Shown here: in pieces, positions 6,769 to 15,524 of the stretch
Numbering within the stretch: position 1 is the first letter of the stretch
Layout: every line of letters starts with the position of its first letter
NCBI GenBank assembly: GCA_910585415.1
Contig: CAJUDT010000030.1
Coordinates: forward strand, 1-23,581
Length of the DNA: 23,581 bases
DNA from: an uncultured Flavonifractor sp.
GTDB lineage: Bacteria; Bacillota; Clostridia; Oscillospirales; Oscillospiraceae
Direction: 5' to 3'
Made by a program: the position numbers and the translations under genes
Notes under the pieces: model-generated
Told to the model about the DNA's origin: nothing
The model's input: the letters and a program-made list of their open reading frames with translations, nothing else
Databases searched by the model: none

Positions 6769-7164
6769 CTACAGGGCGCCAGTACAGAAAAAGGTAAAAT
6801 CCCCCTTGGCCAGGAGAACGCCGGTTTCGGCGGTGATTTCCACCTCAACGAGGCAGGTGGTCCTCCCCCGGTGACGGACCGTGGCCTGAGCAGTCACACG
6901 GCCCTCAGAGACGCTCTTGAGGAAATTCAGGCCCCCCTGAAGGGTCACATATTTCCGCCCGTCCATCCGGCAGGCACACCCGCAGGCGCAGTCGGCCAAG
7001 GTATAGAAGGCTCCGCCATGGAGGATTCCATAAGGGTTGCGGCTCTCCGGGACAATGTCCAGAATTGCCTGAGCCCGGTCCGGCCCGGCGGGCTCCACAC
7101 GGATGTGGTTGTGACGCATGAAAGCGTTGGCTTTGCTGATTTGCTGCTGCTGTGCTTCCTCCAT
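6769..7164 (-). CDS. PaaI-family hotdog thioesterase
   Basis: A roughly 131-residue single hotdog domain of the PaaI/YdiI thioesterase type, expected to hydrolyse acyl- or aryl-CoA thioesters. The signature is NPYGILHGGAFYTLADCACG, with the HGG loop and the start of the central helix, followed by strands YVTLQGGLNFLKSV and GRTTCLVEVEI. Two adjacent ATGs (7167 and 7164) are possible. The second is preferred because it lies 5 nt from AGGAGG (7169-7174), against 2 nt for the first. That ribosome-binding site overlaps the xpt stop, so the two genes form one operon with probable translational coupling. The substrate is unknown. A second hotdog protein of the same family lies at 19965-20402. Confidence 0.9.
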   Translation of the reverse strand: MEEAQQQQISKANAFMRHNHIRVEPAGPDRAQAILDIVPESRNPYGILHGGAFYTLADCACGCACRMDGRKYVTLQGGLNFLKSVSEGRVTAQATVRHRGRTTCLVEVEITAETGVLLAKGDFTFFCTGAL

Positions 7165-7173
7165 CATGTCCTC

Positions 7174-7743
7174 CTAAGATAAAACCATTTGACCGTCTGT
7201 AACCTGTTCCACCGTGACCAGGGCCTCCACCCGCAGGTCCATCCGGCGCAGAACTTGTCCGCCGTCCCGCATGGCCTTTTCAATGGCGACCCCGACCCCC
7301 GCCACCTCCCCGCCGGACTTGGCGGCCAGCTCCAGAAGGCCAAGGATGGTCTGGCCGTTGGAGAGAATGTCATCCACCAGAAGAATCACGTCCTCCCGGC
7401 TCAGGTACGGCTTGGAGACACGCAGGGTGAAGGATTTTTCCTGGGAAAAGGAGTGGATTTCGGCGGTGTAGACCTCCGGGTCAATGTAGCCGGTCTGGAA
7501 TTTTTTCGCGTACACCACCGGCACCCCCAGCGCCCGCGCTGTAAAGCAGGCCAGGGCTATGCCGGAGCTCTCGGCAGTGAGGACCTTTGTGATTTTCTCC
7601 CCCTTGAAGCGCTTGGCCAGGGCGCTGCCCAGGCGCTCCATCAGGTCCATGTCCATACAGTGGTTGAGGAACATGTCCACCCGGATCATGTCCCCCTCGC
7701 CTACAATCGCTTGACTCAACATGCGCTGTTTCAGCTCGTCCAT
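7174..7743 (-). CDS. xpt: Xanthine phosphoribosyltransferase
   Basis: A 189-residue purine-salvage enzyme that joins xanthine to PRPP to give XMP in the cytoplasm. It has the Xpt N-terminus (MDELKQRMLSQAIVGEGD, VDMFLNHCMD), the AESSGIA segment, VYAKKFQTGYIDPEVYTAE, and the PRPP-binding motif VILLVDDILSNGQTILG near residues 116-132. The C-terminal GVAIEKAMRDGG matches the family end. The length is normal. It starts at the ATG at 7743, 60 nt downstream of a good promoter. The roughly 50-nt leader is too short for a complete purine riboswitch, which often precedes xpt in Firmicutes. It is co-transcribed with the thioesterase that follows. Confidence 0.95.
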   Translation of the reverse strand: MDELKQRMLSQAIVGEGDMIRVDMFLNHCMDMDLMERLGSALAKRFKGEKITKVLTAESSGIALACFTARALGVPVVYAKKFQTGYIDPEVYTAEIHSFSQEKSFTLRVSKPYLSREDVILLVDDILSNGQTILGLLELAAKSGGEVAGVGVAIEKAMRDGGQVLRRMDLRVEALVTVEQVTDGQMVLS

Positions 7744-7802
7744 ATCGGTTCCCTTTCTTTCGACGGCCCCTGGGTCGGAGATGCTGCGGCTTCGTGGTTT
7801 CT

Positions 7803-7831
7803 ATTATATCTTATTTTATCCGCCCCTGCAA
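7803..7831 (-). promoter_or_regulatory. Sigma-70-type promoter of xpt
   Basis: On the minus strand, -35 TTGCAG (7831-7826) and -10 TATAAT (7808-7803) are separated by exactly 17 bp. The predicted start is near 7796, giving a leader of about 50 nt. Confidence 0.75.
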
Positions 7832-8261
7832 TATTGAAGGAGTGTCTAAATAAGATTTTTCATGAAAAAGTAAGAAGATTACAATCTGGAACAAATCTTC
7901 TTTGAAGAGACCTGAAATCTATTGTAATACAGAGCTTATTAGTGCATTTTTCATCAACACAAGACATAAAAAGCTGACAAATTCTCGAAGAATTTGTCAG
8001 CTTTCTTCAATTTCATAGCCCAATCAGCCCGACAGATACCGATTGTAAGGGGTGTAAACCTTCTTATTTAGAAATAACCTCATAAAATTTGGCGCAGGTT
8101 TCAAGCTGTACCCTCTGCTTTTGGAATTGAAATCGGGAACCGGATGTGTTACCATAAAAATGACAAAATGTGAGCTCATGCGGTTTTTGGTGTCCTGTTT
8201 CAAAACAAGGCGTATGATATCGATAAAGTGCGGCCAGTACGACCAGCGAGGAGGAAGCATC
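7832..8261. other. AT-rich gap between xpt and hsdR
   Basis: About 430 bp of AT-rich DNA between divergent genes. It holds a hairpin at 7871-7902 (AAGAAGATT/AATCTTCTT) and a perfect one at 7972-8004. A 79-codon minus-strand frame (8024-8263) ends just before the second hairpin and could be the 3' remnant of a lost gene, but I recognise no family in it. The plus frame of hsdR is open from 8121, but its ribosome-binding site places the true start at 8262. No clear hsd promoter is visible. Confidence 0.5.
7972..8006. terminator. Perfect 15-bp hairpin, terminator form on both strands
   Basis: AAGCTGACAAATTCT pairs with AGAATTTGTCAGCTT around the loop CGA. The minus-strand copy is followed by TTTTT and the plus-strand copy by TTCTTC. 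It lies between two divergent genes, where a terminator is not expected. It may end a lost minus-strand gene or a small RNA. Confidence 0.6.
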
Positions 8262-11200
8262 ATGAAGTCAAACTTTGCATTCTTGAATCAGGCCTTCCCT
8301 GTATTAGAAAACTTTGGTGAACTGGCGGAACGGTATTTATACAGCGATTCCAATTCCTGCCTGATGAAGCTGGGTATGATTGGCGAAACGATTGTTAATT
8401 TGTGCTTTACTTACGACAAGCTCCCTTTGCCGCGGGACAACACAGCGGCGAACAGAATCAACGCGCTGTTCCGTGAAGGCATGATTTCCCATGATTTGAA
8501 GGATATTCTTCATGCTCTTCGCATCAAACGCAATAAGGCGACGCACGAAAACTACGCTTCTGTAGCGGACGGAAAAGCTCTGATTCAAATGGCGTACAGC
8601 TTATGTGAATGGTTTATGCAGACCTATGGGGACTGGAACTACAAAAATCAGCCCTTTGTCATGCCGCCGGAGGCATCGGAACCCGTCAGCGGCGCGATAC
8701 AGAGCGAAGCGGCACAGGAACAGCAGTGGATTGCAGAGGCCGAAGAGGTCGCGGCAGCGGCCCCTGCCGTGGAAAAAGAAACCAGAAAGAAGCAGTCCAG
8801 CAAGGCCGCAAGCCAGCGCGTCAAATCCGAAGCAGAGACGCGCTATCTGGTTGATGAACAGCTCCGTAAAGTCGGGTGGGAGGCTGACACGGAAGCGCTA
8901 TGCTATTCCAAGGGGACGCGTCCCGCCAAGGGGCGCAATATTGCCATTGCGGAGTGGCCGACAGATTCCACCGTCGGGGACCGGGGCTTTGTGGACTATG
9001 CTCTGTTTATAGATATGCAGATGGTGGCCACGATTGAGGCAAAGGCAATTCATAAAGACATCCCCTCAGTGATTGATTACCAGTGTAAGGATTATTCCAG
9101 TAATATCCGCAGTGCCGATGCCGTCTATCAGCTCGGCATATGGGGCCGCTATCAGGTGCCGTTTACCTTTGCTACCAACGGCAGGCCCTATTTGGAGCAA
9201 TACGACACCAAAAGCGGCGTGTGGTTTCTGGACTTGAGGCAGCCGGACAACGCGCCCAGAGCGCTGAGGGGCTGGATGAGTCCCACGGGAATCTCCGAGC
9301 TGCTGGAACAGGATGTTGCCGCACGGAATCAGGAATTGCAGGAAATGCCCCTTGATTTGCTGCGGGACAGAAATGGTCTGAACCTCCGTGGGTATCAGAT
9401 TCGGGCGATTGAGGCCGCTGAGGCGGCGGTAATCCGCGGACAATCCAGCATCCTGCTCGCCATGGCGACGGGCACTGGCAAGACCCGCACCATTCTGGGC
9501 ATGATTTACCGGTTTTTGAAAACAGGTCGTTTTCGCCGAATCCTTTTCCTGGTGGACCGGACCTCTCTGGGAGAACAGGCATCCGACGTTTTTCGGGAGG
9601 TCAGGCTGGAGGATTTGATGTCCCTGGATAAAATCTACAACATCAAGGGGCTGGAGGACAAGACGATTGACCGTGAAACCCGGATTCAGATTGCCACGGT
9701 TCAGAGCATGGTAAAGCGCATTTTGTACCACGATGAGGATACCATGCCCGCTGTTTCCGACTTTGATTTGGTCATTATTGACGAGGCGCACAGAGGCTAT
9801 ATTCTGGACAAGGAGATGGGAGAGGATGAACTCCTTTACCGGAATCAGGTGGATTACCAGAGCAAATACCGCTGTGTTGTGGAGTATTTTGAAGCGGTGA
9901 AAATTGCGCTGACCGCGACGCCGGCCCTGCAGACCACGGAAATTTTCGGACAGCCTGTGTTTCAGTATACCTACCGCGAGGCGGTGATTGAGGGATATTT
10001 GGTTGACCATGACGCGCCCCACCGGCTGCCGACGAAATTGAGTACGGAGGGCATCCATTATAAAAAAGGGGATATCGTTGCGCGCTATGACCCTGTGACG
10101 GGCGAAATCACCAATGCGGAGCTGCTGGCCGATGAGCTGGACTTTGATGTTGACGCGTTCAACCGTCAGGTTATAACCGAGTCCTTCAATCGGACGGTTC
10201 TGGCCGAAATTGCCCGTGACATCGACCCCGAGAGCCCCGATGTACAGGGTAAAACTCTGATTTATGCCGTCAATGACAGCCATGCTGATTTAATCGTTAA
10301 AATCCTGAAGGAGATTTATACGGAAACGGGCGTGGACAATGACGCGATTATGAAAATCACCGGCTCGGTGGGGGGAGGTAATAAGAAGAAGGTTCAGAAC
10401 GCCATCAGGCGGTTTAAGAATGAACGCTTCCCCAGTATTGTCGTTACGGTGGATTTGCTGACGACGGGGATTGACGTTCCCGAAATCACAACCTTGGTAT
10501 TCATGCGCCGGGTCAAATCCCGGATTCTGTTCGAGCAGATGATAGGCCGTGCCACCCGCCTTTGTCCTGACATCCATAAGACCCATTTTGAGATTTATGA
10601 CCCCGTGGGCGTTTACGACTCTCTGGCGGAAGTCAATACCATGAGGCCCGTTGTGACCAACCCGAACGCCACCTTCGCGCAGCTTTTGGAGGGGCTGGAC
10701 GTTCTGGAGGGAGAACCGTCTGTGCAAAACCAGATTGACCAAATCCTCGCAAAGCTGCAGCGAAAAAGACGGCATATGGACGATGAGGCCATGGAACATT
10801 TTATCAGCATGACCGGAGGACAAGACCCGGCCCAGTTCCTTGCGGATGTTCAGCAGCGCAGGCCGGAGGACGCAAAACGCCATCTGCTTGCCCACGCGGA
10901 GCTGTTCAAAATGCTGGAGCAGCTCAAGCCGGACGAACGCCGTTCGGTTGTAATCTCCAGCCATGAGGACGAGCTTTTGGAGCATAGCAGGGGCTATGGC
11001 AGCAGCAGGAGGCCGGAGGATTACTTGGACGCGTTTGCCGCCTATATCAAGACCAATCTGAACCAGATAGCCGCCTTGAATGTCATCTGTACAAGGCCGA
11101 GGGATCTGACCCGGGAGGGCTTGAAGGGCCTGCGGCTGGCGTTGGACCGGGAGGGCTTTACCACCCAGCAGCTCAACACCGCCGTCTCTCAGATGACAAA

Positions 11201-11531
11201 CGAGGAAATCACCGCAGATATTATCAGCCTGATTCGCCGCTATGCCATCGGCTCCACCCTGATTTCCCACGAGGCCCGTATCCGGCAGGCGGTGGACAAG
11301 CTGAAGCGGGCACATCCCTTCTCCAAGCAGGAGCTGAACTGGATTGCACGAATGGAAAAGTACCTGTTGGAGGAATCCGTGTTGAATGTGAGCGTATTCG
11401 ATGAGGATGGCCGCTTCAAGGCCCAGGGCGGTTTTGCGAAAATCAACAAAGTGTTCGGCAGCAAGCTGGAACACATTGTTTTGGAGCTCAATGAATATCT
11501 GTACGATGATGGAGGAAAATCGGTGTCATGA
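8262..11531 (+). CDS. hsdR: Type I restriction enzyme R subunit (nuclease/translocase)
   Basis: A 1089-residue motor and nuclease subunit that translocates DNA after the HsdM-HsdS core meets an unmethylated site, and cuts at a distance. The start is the ATG at 8262 behind GAGGAGGAA. The N-terminus (about 1-120) resembles the DUF4145/HEPN-like helical domain found in EcoEI-type HsdR. A PD-(D/E)xK nuclease follows at about 240-260 (GFVDYALFIDMQM, then TIEAKA). The SF2 helicase motifs are Walker A MATGTGKT (about 401), VIIDEAHRG (about 505), LTATPA (about 548), and QMIGRATRLCPD, motif VI (about 759). The C-terminus is EcoEI_R_C-like, pointing to a Type I-B-like enzyme. The stop overlaps the hsdM start by 4 nt (ATGA). 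No catalytic motif is missing. Confidence 0.96.
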   Translation: MKSNFAFLNQAFPVLENFGELAERYLYSDSNSCLMKLGMIGETIVNLCFTYDKLPLPRDNTAANRINALFREGMISHDLKDILHALRIKRNKATHENYASVADGKALIQMAYSLCEWFMQTYGDWNYKNQPFVMPPEASEPVSGAIQSEAAQEQQWIAEAEEVAAAAPAVEKETRKKQSSKAASQRVKSEAETRYLVDEQLRKVGWEADTEALCYSKGTRPAKGRNIAIAEWPTDSTVGDRGFVDYALFIDMQMVATIEAKAIHKDIPSVIDYQCKDYSSNIRSADAVYQLGIWGRYQVPFTFATNGRPYLEQYDTKSGVWFLDLRQPDNAPRALRGWMSPTGISELLEQDVAARNQELQEMPLDLLRDRNGLNLRGYQIRAIEAAEAAVIRGQSSILLAMATGTGKTRTILGMIYRFLKTGRFRRILFLVDRTSLGEQASDVFREVRLEDLMSLDKIYNIKGLEDKTIDRETRIQIATVQSMVKRILYHDEDTMPAVSDFDLVIIDEAHRGYILDKEMGEDELLYRNQVDYQSKYRCVVEYFEAVKIALTATPALQTTEIFGQPVFQYTYREAVIEGYLVDHDAPHRLPTKLSTEGIHYKKGDIVARYDPVTGEITNAELLADELDFDVDAFNRQVITESFNRTVLAEIARDIDPESPDVQGKTLIYAVNDSHADLIVKILKEIYTETGVDNDAIMKITGSVGGGNKKKVQNAIRRFKNERFPSIVVTVDLLTTGIDVPEITTLVFMRRVKSRILFEQMIGRATRLCPDIHKTHFEIYDPVGVYDSLAEVNTMRPVVTNPNATFAQLLEGLDVLEGEPSVQNQIDQILAKLQRKRRHMDDEAMEHFISMTGGQDPAQFLADVQQRRPEDAKRHLLAHAELFKMLEQLKPDERRSVVISSHEDELLEHSRGYGSSRRPEDYLDAFAAYIKTNLNQIAALNVICTRPRDLTREGLKGLRLALDREGFTTQQLNTAVSQMTNEEITADIISLIRRYAIGSTLISHEARIRQAVDKLKRAHPFSKQELNWIARMEKYLLEESVLNVSVFDEDGRFKAQGGFAKINKVFGSKLEHIVLELNEYLYDDGGKSVS

Positions 11532-12946
11532 CAACCCAAGAAATTGTTTCCAAGCTCTGGAATCTCTGCAATGTGCTCCGCGACGACGGAATTACTTATC
11601 ACCAGTATGTGACAGAGCTGACCTATATCCTGTTTTTGAAAATGGCGAAAGAGACTGGCGCCGAGGAGCAGATACCCGAGGTCTACCGCTGGGACAACCT
11701 GACCGCCAAAAGCGGTATTGAATTGAAGAAATTCTATAAAGAATTGCTGGACCACCTGGGCGAGAACGGTACGGGCCGGGTGCGGGAAATCTATCAGGGC
11801 GCGGCCACCAACATAGACGAGCCCAAAAACCTGGAAAAAATCATTGCCACCATTGACAGCCTGGATTGGTTTTCCGCCCGTGAGGAGGGGCTCGGCAATC
11901 TGTACGAAGGGCTTTTGGAGAAAAACGCCAGCGAAAAGAAATCAGGGGCAGGGCAGTATTTTACCCCTCGCGTGTTGATTGATGTCATGACCCGTCTGGT
12001 GAAGCCGCAGCCAAAGGAGCGCTGCAACGACCCCGCCTGCGGAACTTTTGGCTTTATGATTGCGGCCCATGAATATGTTGCGGCCCAGACCGACGGCTTC
12101 TTTGACCTTGACGCGGATACCGCCGCCTTTGAGCGGACCGAGGCCTTTACCGGTACGGAGCTGGTACACGATACCCACCGTCTGGCGCTGATGAACGCCA
12201 TGCTGCATAATATGGAGGGCCCTATCACACTGGGCGACACCCTGTCCAATCTGGGCAAGGGAATGCGGGGATATGATGTGGTGCTCACCAATCCCCCCTT
12301 TGGGACCAAAAAGGGGGGTGAACGCGCTACCCGTGATGATTTTACTTACACCACCAGCAACAAGCAGCTGAACTTTTTGCAGCACATTTACCGCAGTCTG
12401 AACGCGGACGGAAAAGCCCGCGCCGCTGTGGTTCTGCCGGATAACGTCCTCTTTGCGGACGGTGAGGGCGAGAAAATCCGCGTGGACCTGATGGACAAAT
12501 GCACGCTTCATACGGTCCTCCGTTTGCCCACTGGTATTTTCTACGCCCAGGGGGTTAAGACCAATGTGCTGTTTTTCACCCGCGGCAAGGCGGACAAGGG
12601 GAATACACAAGAGGTCTGGTTCTATGACCTGCGCACCAATATGCCCTCTTTCGGCAAGACTGCTCCGCTGAAAACCGAACATTTCGCGGACTTTGAGACG
12701 GCGTTCGAGGCCGCAGACCGCCGCGCTGTGCAGGACGAGCGGTGGAGCGTGTTCACCCGGGACCAGATTGCAGAAAAAGGAAACAGCCTTGACCTGGGGC
12801 TGATTCGGGATGATTCCGTCGTTGATTATGCCGATTTGCCCGACCCGATTGCAAGCGGTGAGGAGGCTATTGCGCAGCTTGAGGAAGCCGTTGACCTTTT
12901 GCAGAGCGTGGTGAATGAGCTGAAGGCTCTGTCGGAGGTGAAGTGA
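11528..12946 (+). CDS. hsdM: Type I restriction-modification N6-adenine methyltransferase
   Basis: A 472-residue modification subunit that methylates adenine at the site chosen by HsdS and is also needed for restriction. The N-terminal helical domain (about 1-130) includes YVTELTYILFLKMAKETG. Then comes the linker GAGQYFTPRVLIDVMTRL. SAM-binding motif I is DPACGTFGFM (about 168), with Phe where Gly is usual (DPACGTGGF). Catalytic motif IV is NPPFG (about 254). The start is the ATG at 11528, overlapping the hsdR stop by 4 nt with GGAGG upstream. The stop overlaps the hsdS start by one base. The length is typical. The sequence appears intact and active. Confidence 0.96.
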   Translation: MTTQEIVSKLWNLCNVLRDDGITYHQYVTELTYILFLKMAKETGAEEQIPEVYRWDNLTAKSGIELKKFYKELLDHLGENGTGRVREIYQGAATNIDEPKNLEKIIATIDSLDWFSAREEGLGNLYEGLLEKNASEKKSGAGQYFTPRVLIDVMTRLVKPQPKERCNDPACGTFGFMIAAHEYVAAQTDGFFDLDADTAAFERTEAFTGTELVHDTHRLALMNAMLHNMEGPITLGDTLSNLGKGMRGYDVVLTNPPFGTKKGGERATRDDFTYTTSNKQLNFLQHIYRSLNADGKARAAVVLPDNVLFADGEGEKIRVDLMDKCTLHTVLRLPTGIFYAQGVKTNVLFFTRGKADKGNTQEVWFYDLRTNMPSFGKTAPLKTEHFADFETAFEAADRRAVQDERWSVFTRDQIAEKGNSLDLGLIRDDSVVDYADLPDPIASGEEAIAQLEEAVDLLQSVVNELKALSEVK

Positions 12947-14274
12947 TGGCGAAGAAAAAAGGGGCTTCTGCAAGCCCGTTTGTGCCGGTGGATGAGCAGC
13001 CGTATCCGATTCCTGAGAATTGGTGCTGGGTAAAGTTTTCCAAAATAATAGAGTTGATTTCTGGGCGTGATGCCGCTTTGGCAGATTGTAATAGTGAAGG
13101 TCTTGGGATACCGTATATTCTAGGGGCTAGTAATATTGAGAATGATACTTTTACTATTGAAAGATGGATTGAAGCACCCCAAGTTATCTCCAAGAAAGGT
13201 GATATCTTATTAAGTGTTAAAGGCACCATTGGAAAACTCTATATTCAGCAAGAAGAAAAAGTAAATATTAGCCGTCAGATTATGGCTATTCGGCCTACAC
13301 AAATTCTGAAGAACAAATTGGCATATTTATTTCTTCAATCAGTAAGCGATGAATTGCGTGCAGCAGGAAATGGTTTGATTCCAGGAATTTCAAGAGTGGA
13401 TATTTTAGACAAAATATTTCCATTTATGCCTCTTCCCGAGCAACAACGCATCGTTGACCGCATTGAAAGCCTGTTTGCCAAGCTGGACGAGGCAAAGGAA
13501 AAAGCCCAAGCGGTTGTAGACGGTTTTGAACTGCGAAAGTCTGCAATTCTGCATAAGGCATTTACGGGAGAGCTGACGGAGAAATGGAGAAAAGAGCATG
13601 GGGTGGGGCTGGATAGCTGGGAAACAAAGACATCTAAAGAATTATTCGACTATGTGACTAGTGGTTCCCGTGGCTGGGCGCAGTATTACTCCGAAACTGG
13701 TGCTGTATTTGTGCGAATGGGTAACCTTGACCATGGAACAATCAAACTAGATTTTTCAGATATACAGCACGTCCGTTTGCCTGACAAGGCAGAGGGTCAA
13801 AGAAGTCTATTACAAAAAAACGATATTCTAATTTCGATTACCGCAGATGTTGGAATGGTTGGCCTTGTACAAGAAATGAATTATGAGGCATATATTAACC
13901 AGCATATAGCATTAGCAAGGCCAAACAATGAAAACAATCCCGAGTTTATTGCATGGTATTTGGTTTCTGATGTGGGGCTGAGACAAATGCAGGGGAAGCA
14001 AAGAGGCGCAACAAAAGTCGGTTTGGGTCTTGATGATATTCGCTCTTTACAGTTATCAATGCCTCAAATACTGGAGCAAAAGGAAGTTGTTGCAATTCTG
14101 AATAAATTGATGAATAAAGAGCAGCAAGCCAAATCCGCCGCCGAAGCCGTCCTTACTCAAATCGACACCATGAAAAAGTCGATATTAGCCCGTGCGTTCC
14201 GTGGTGAGTTGGGGACGAATGACCCTGCGGAGGAAAGCGCGGCGGAGCTGATAAAAAGCATCTGCTCGAATTGA
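12946..14274 (+). CDS. hsdS: Type I restriction-modification specificity subunit
   Basis: A 442-residue specificity subunit that recognises the bipartite DNA target of the complex. The ATG at 12946 overlaps the hsdM stop (TGATG) and follows GGAGGTG at 5 nt. Target-recognition domain 1 covers about 20-160. The first conserved helical spacer is about 165-223 (PLPEQQRIVDRIESLFAKLD, LHKAFTGELTEKWR). Target-recognition domain 2 is about 225-375. The second spacer runs from about 385 (EVVAILNKLMNKEQQAKSA, ILARAFRGELGTND). The recognition domains are clearly more AT-rich than the spacers and neighbours, the usual mark of domain exchange. There is no second partial hsdS and no inverted repeat nearby, so no phase-variable shuffling is apparent. 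The target sequence cannot be predicted. Confidence 0.95.
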   Translation: MAKKKGASASPFVPVDEQPYPIPENWCWVKFSKIIELISGRDAALADCNSEGLGIPYILGASNIENDTFTIERWIEAPQVISKKGDILLSVKGTIGKLYIQQEEKVNISRQIMAIRPTQILKNKLAYLFLQSVSDELRAAGNGLIPGISRVDILDKIFPFMPLPEQQRIVDRIESLFAKLDEAKEKAQAVVDGFELRKSAILHKAFTGELTEKWRKEHGVGLDSWETKTSKELFDYVTSGSRGWAQYYSETGAVFVRMGNLDHGTIKLDFSDIQHVRLPDKAEGQRSLLQKNDILISITADVGMVGLVQEMNYEAYINQHIALARPNNENNPEFIAWYLVSDVGLRQMQGKQRGATKVGLGLDDIRSLQLSMPQILEQKEVVAILNKLMNKEQQAKSAAEAVLTQIDTMKKSILARAFRGELGTNDPAEESAAELIKSICSN

Positions 14275-14318
14275 CCCAAAATCCCGGCTGTCTATCCAGA
14301 ACAGCCGGGATTTTGGGT
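14274..14318. terminator. Shared terminator of hsdS and the convergent small gene
   Basis: An 18-bp perfect stem (14274-14291 with 14301-14318) with a 9-nt loop. The ends are A-rich on the left and T-rich on the right inside the stem. It overlaps the last base of the hsdS stop codon and lies 17 bp from the stop of the minus-strand gene, so it probably ends both. Confidence 0.75.
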
Positions 14319-14334
14319 CTTAACGCCACAAAGT

Positions 14335-14703
14335 CTAATTTTTAGCCTCCAATTCCCCCAAGCGGGCCTGAATCCCCAAGGCCGCCGCAGTGAGGGCGTT
14401 CACTGCCGAGAGCAAATCCACCAAAAGCTGATTTTGCTCCCCTGCGGCCTCCAGGAGGCGCTCCAAAAGCGCCTCTTCCCCCGCTCCGGCGGGGACGGGG
14501 CAGGAGCACCCCGCCTGACGGAACACATGTACATACCGGTTCATGGGCTCATCTGCGGCCTCCAGCGGCCGGGCCGGGCCGCTCTGGCTGTCCGGGCGGC
14601 TGCGGACCCCCTGCCGTCCCTGGGCTATGATCGCGCGGGCCGCCGCCTGCGCCTGCGCCCGCAGGGGGTCTTGGTCCCACCGGCGGTAACGATGATATGT
14701 CAT
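14335..14703 (-). CDS. Unrecognised small protein with C-terminal coiled-coil-like helix
   Basis: A 122-residue protein whose start is set at the ATG at 14703, because AAAGGAGG lies 9 nt upstream; a Met nine codons earlier lacks such a site. I do not recognise a family. The N-terminus is rich in Tyr, Arg and Gln (MTYHRYRRWDQDPLRAQAQA) and the middle is Pro/Gly/Ser-rich and probably disordered. It contains CSCP, and the last 45 residues form a strongly amphipathic leucine-rich helix (ALLERLLEAAGEQNQLLVDLL). There is no signal peptide or membrane segment. It stands alone between the convergent restriction operon and the divergent Crp-like regulator. Base composition matches the host rather than the restriction island. 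Confidence 0.65.
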   Translation of the reverse strand: MTYHRYRRWDQDPLRAQAQAAARAIIAQGRQGVRSRPDSQSGPARPLEAADEPMNRYVHVFRQAGCSCPVPAGAGEEALLERLLEAAGEQNQLLVDLLSAVNALTAAALGIQARLGELEAKN

Positions 14704-14784
14704 AGCGCTTTCCCTCCTTTTTCCATCCATCCTATGCGTCCAATCTGGTTTCGGACCCCTTTTTTCGGAAAAACAAATTCAACG

Positions 14785-14812
14785 TTGACTTTTCTGTGTT
14801 TTGTGGTAAACT
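14785..14812 (+). promoter_or_regulatory. Promoter of the Crp-like regulator/ABC operon
   Basis: The -35 TTGACT (14785-14790) and -10 TAAACT (14807-14812) are 16 bp apart, about 30 bp upstream of the GGAGGG ribosome-binding site at 14837-14842. I see no clear FNR- or Crp-type palindrome beside it. Confidence 0.6.
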
Positions 14813-14848
14813 AAACTGTATCAAATGAGACAGAACGGAGGGAACACC

Positions 14849-15504
14849 ATGGGGTAACGAAGAGCAGCACCGCAGACCGCGCCCTGCTGGCCAATACCTT
14901 CCTGTTTCAGGGAACCCGCCCGGAGGTCCTGGATTTTGCCCTCTCAGACCCCCGGTGCCGGTGGGAAACCGCCGCGAAGGGCGCCGAAATCTACACCCCC
15001 AGCCAATTTCAGCGGTGCCTGGGGGTAGTCCTGGCGGGGCGTATCCTGGTCACCAAGGGGCCCCTCATTATGAGCGTGCTGGAGCCGGGGGACCTTTTTG
15101 GCGCGGCCGCGCTTTTTCACGAGGAAGCCTACGCCGTCACGCTCACCGCCCAGCGCAGCTGCACCCTGCTGCTGCTCCCGCAGGCTCTGGTAGAGGACCT
15201 GATGGCGCGCTTTCCCCAGGTGGGACGCAATTACGTGGCCTACCTCTCCGGGCGGATTCGCTTTCTCTCCGGGAAAATCGAGACGTTGACCGCCGGACAT
15301 GTAGAAGGCAAGCTGGCCCAATACCTGCTCGCCCACACCCGGGAGGGCTGGGCGGAGTGCTCCGCCACCGGACTGGCCAAGCGGCTGGGCGTGGGGCGGG
15401 CCTCCCTGTACCGGGCCTTTGATACCCTCACACAGCTCGGCCTCATTCGCCGGGATGGGAAGCGGATACAGGTATTGAATGAAGCTGGACTCTCTCAGGT
15501 ATAA
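14849..15504 (+). pseudogene. Crp/Fnr-family transcription regulator with frameshift at the start
   Basis: The frame from 14857 to 15504 encodes about 215 residues of a Crp/Fnr regulator. It has an N-terminal cyclic-nucleotide-binding-like beta-barrel (RALLANTFLFQG, FQRCLGVVLAGRILVTKG, LEPGDLFGAAALFHEEAY), a dimer helix (GRIRFLSGKIETLTAG) and a C-terminal winged helix (ATGLAKRLGVGRASLYRAF). No ATG, GTG or TTG in that frame precedes the barrel. The only well-placed start, ATG at 14849 after GGAGGG, reads ATG GGG TAA and stops at once. One extra G in the GGGG tract would restore Met-Gly-Val-Thr and the whole protein. Without it, translation from the next in-frame ATG (15070) would lose half the sensor domain. 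It is either a recent one-base deletion, a sequencing error, or a G-tract switch. It heads the ABC transporter operon that it probably regulates. Confidence 0.75.
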
Positions 15505-15524
15505 CCACGAAAGGACGATGAAGC

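Noticed and set aside
7744..7796. Purine riboswitch upstream of xpt
   Set aside because: The leader from the mapped-looking promoter is only about 50 nt and lacks the conserved three-way junction sequences.
8024..8263. 79-codon minus-strand gene before the 7972-8006 hairpin
   Set aside because: No family features and no upstream ribosome-binding site; at most a gene remnant, mentioned under the gap.
12946..14274. Phase-variable hsdS inversion system
   Set aside because: There is no second hsdS copy, recombinase or inverted repeat in the window.
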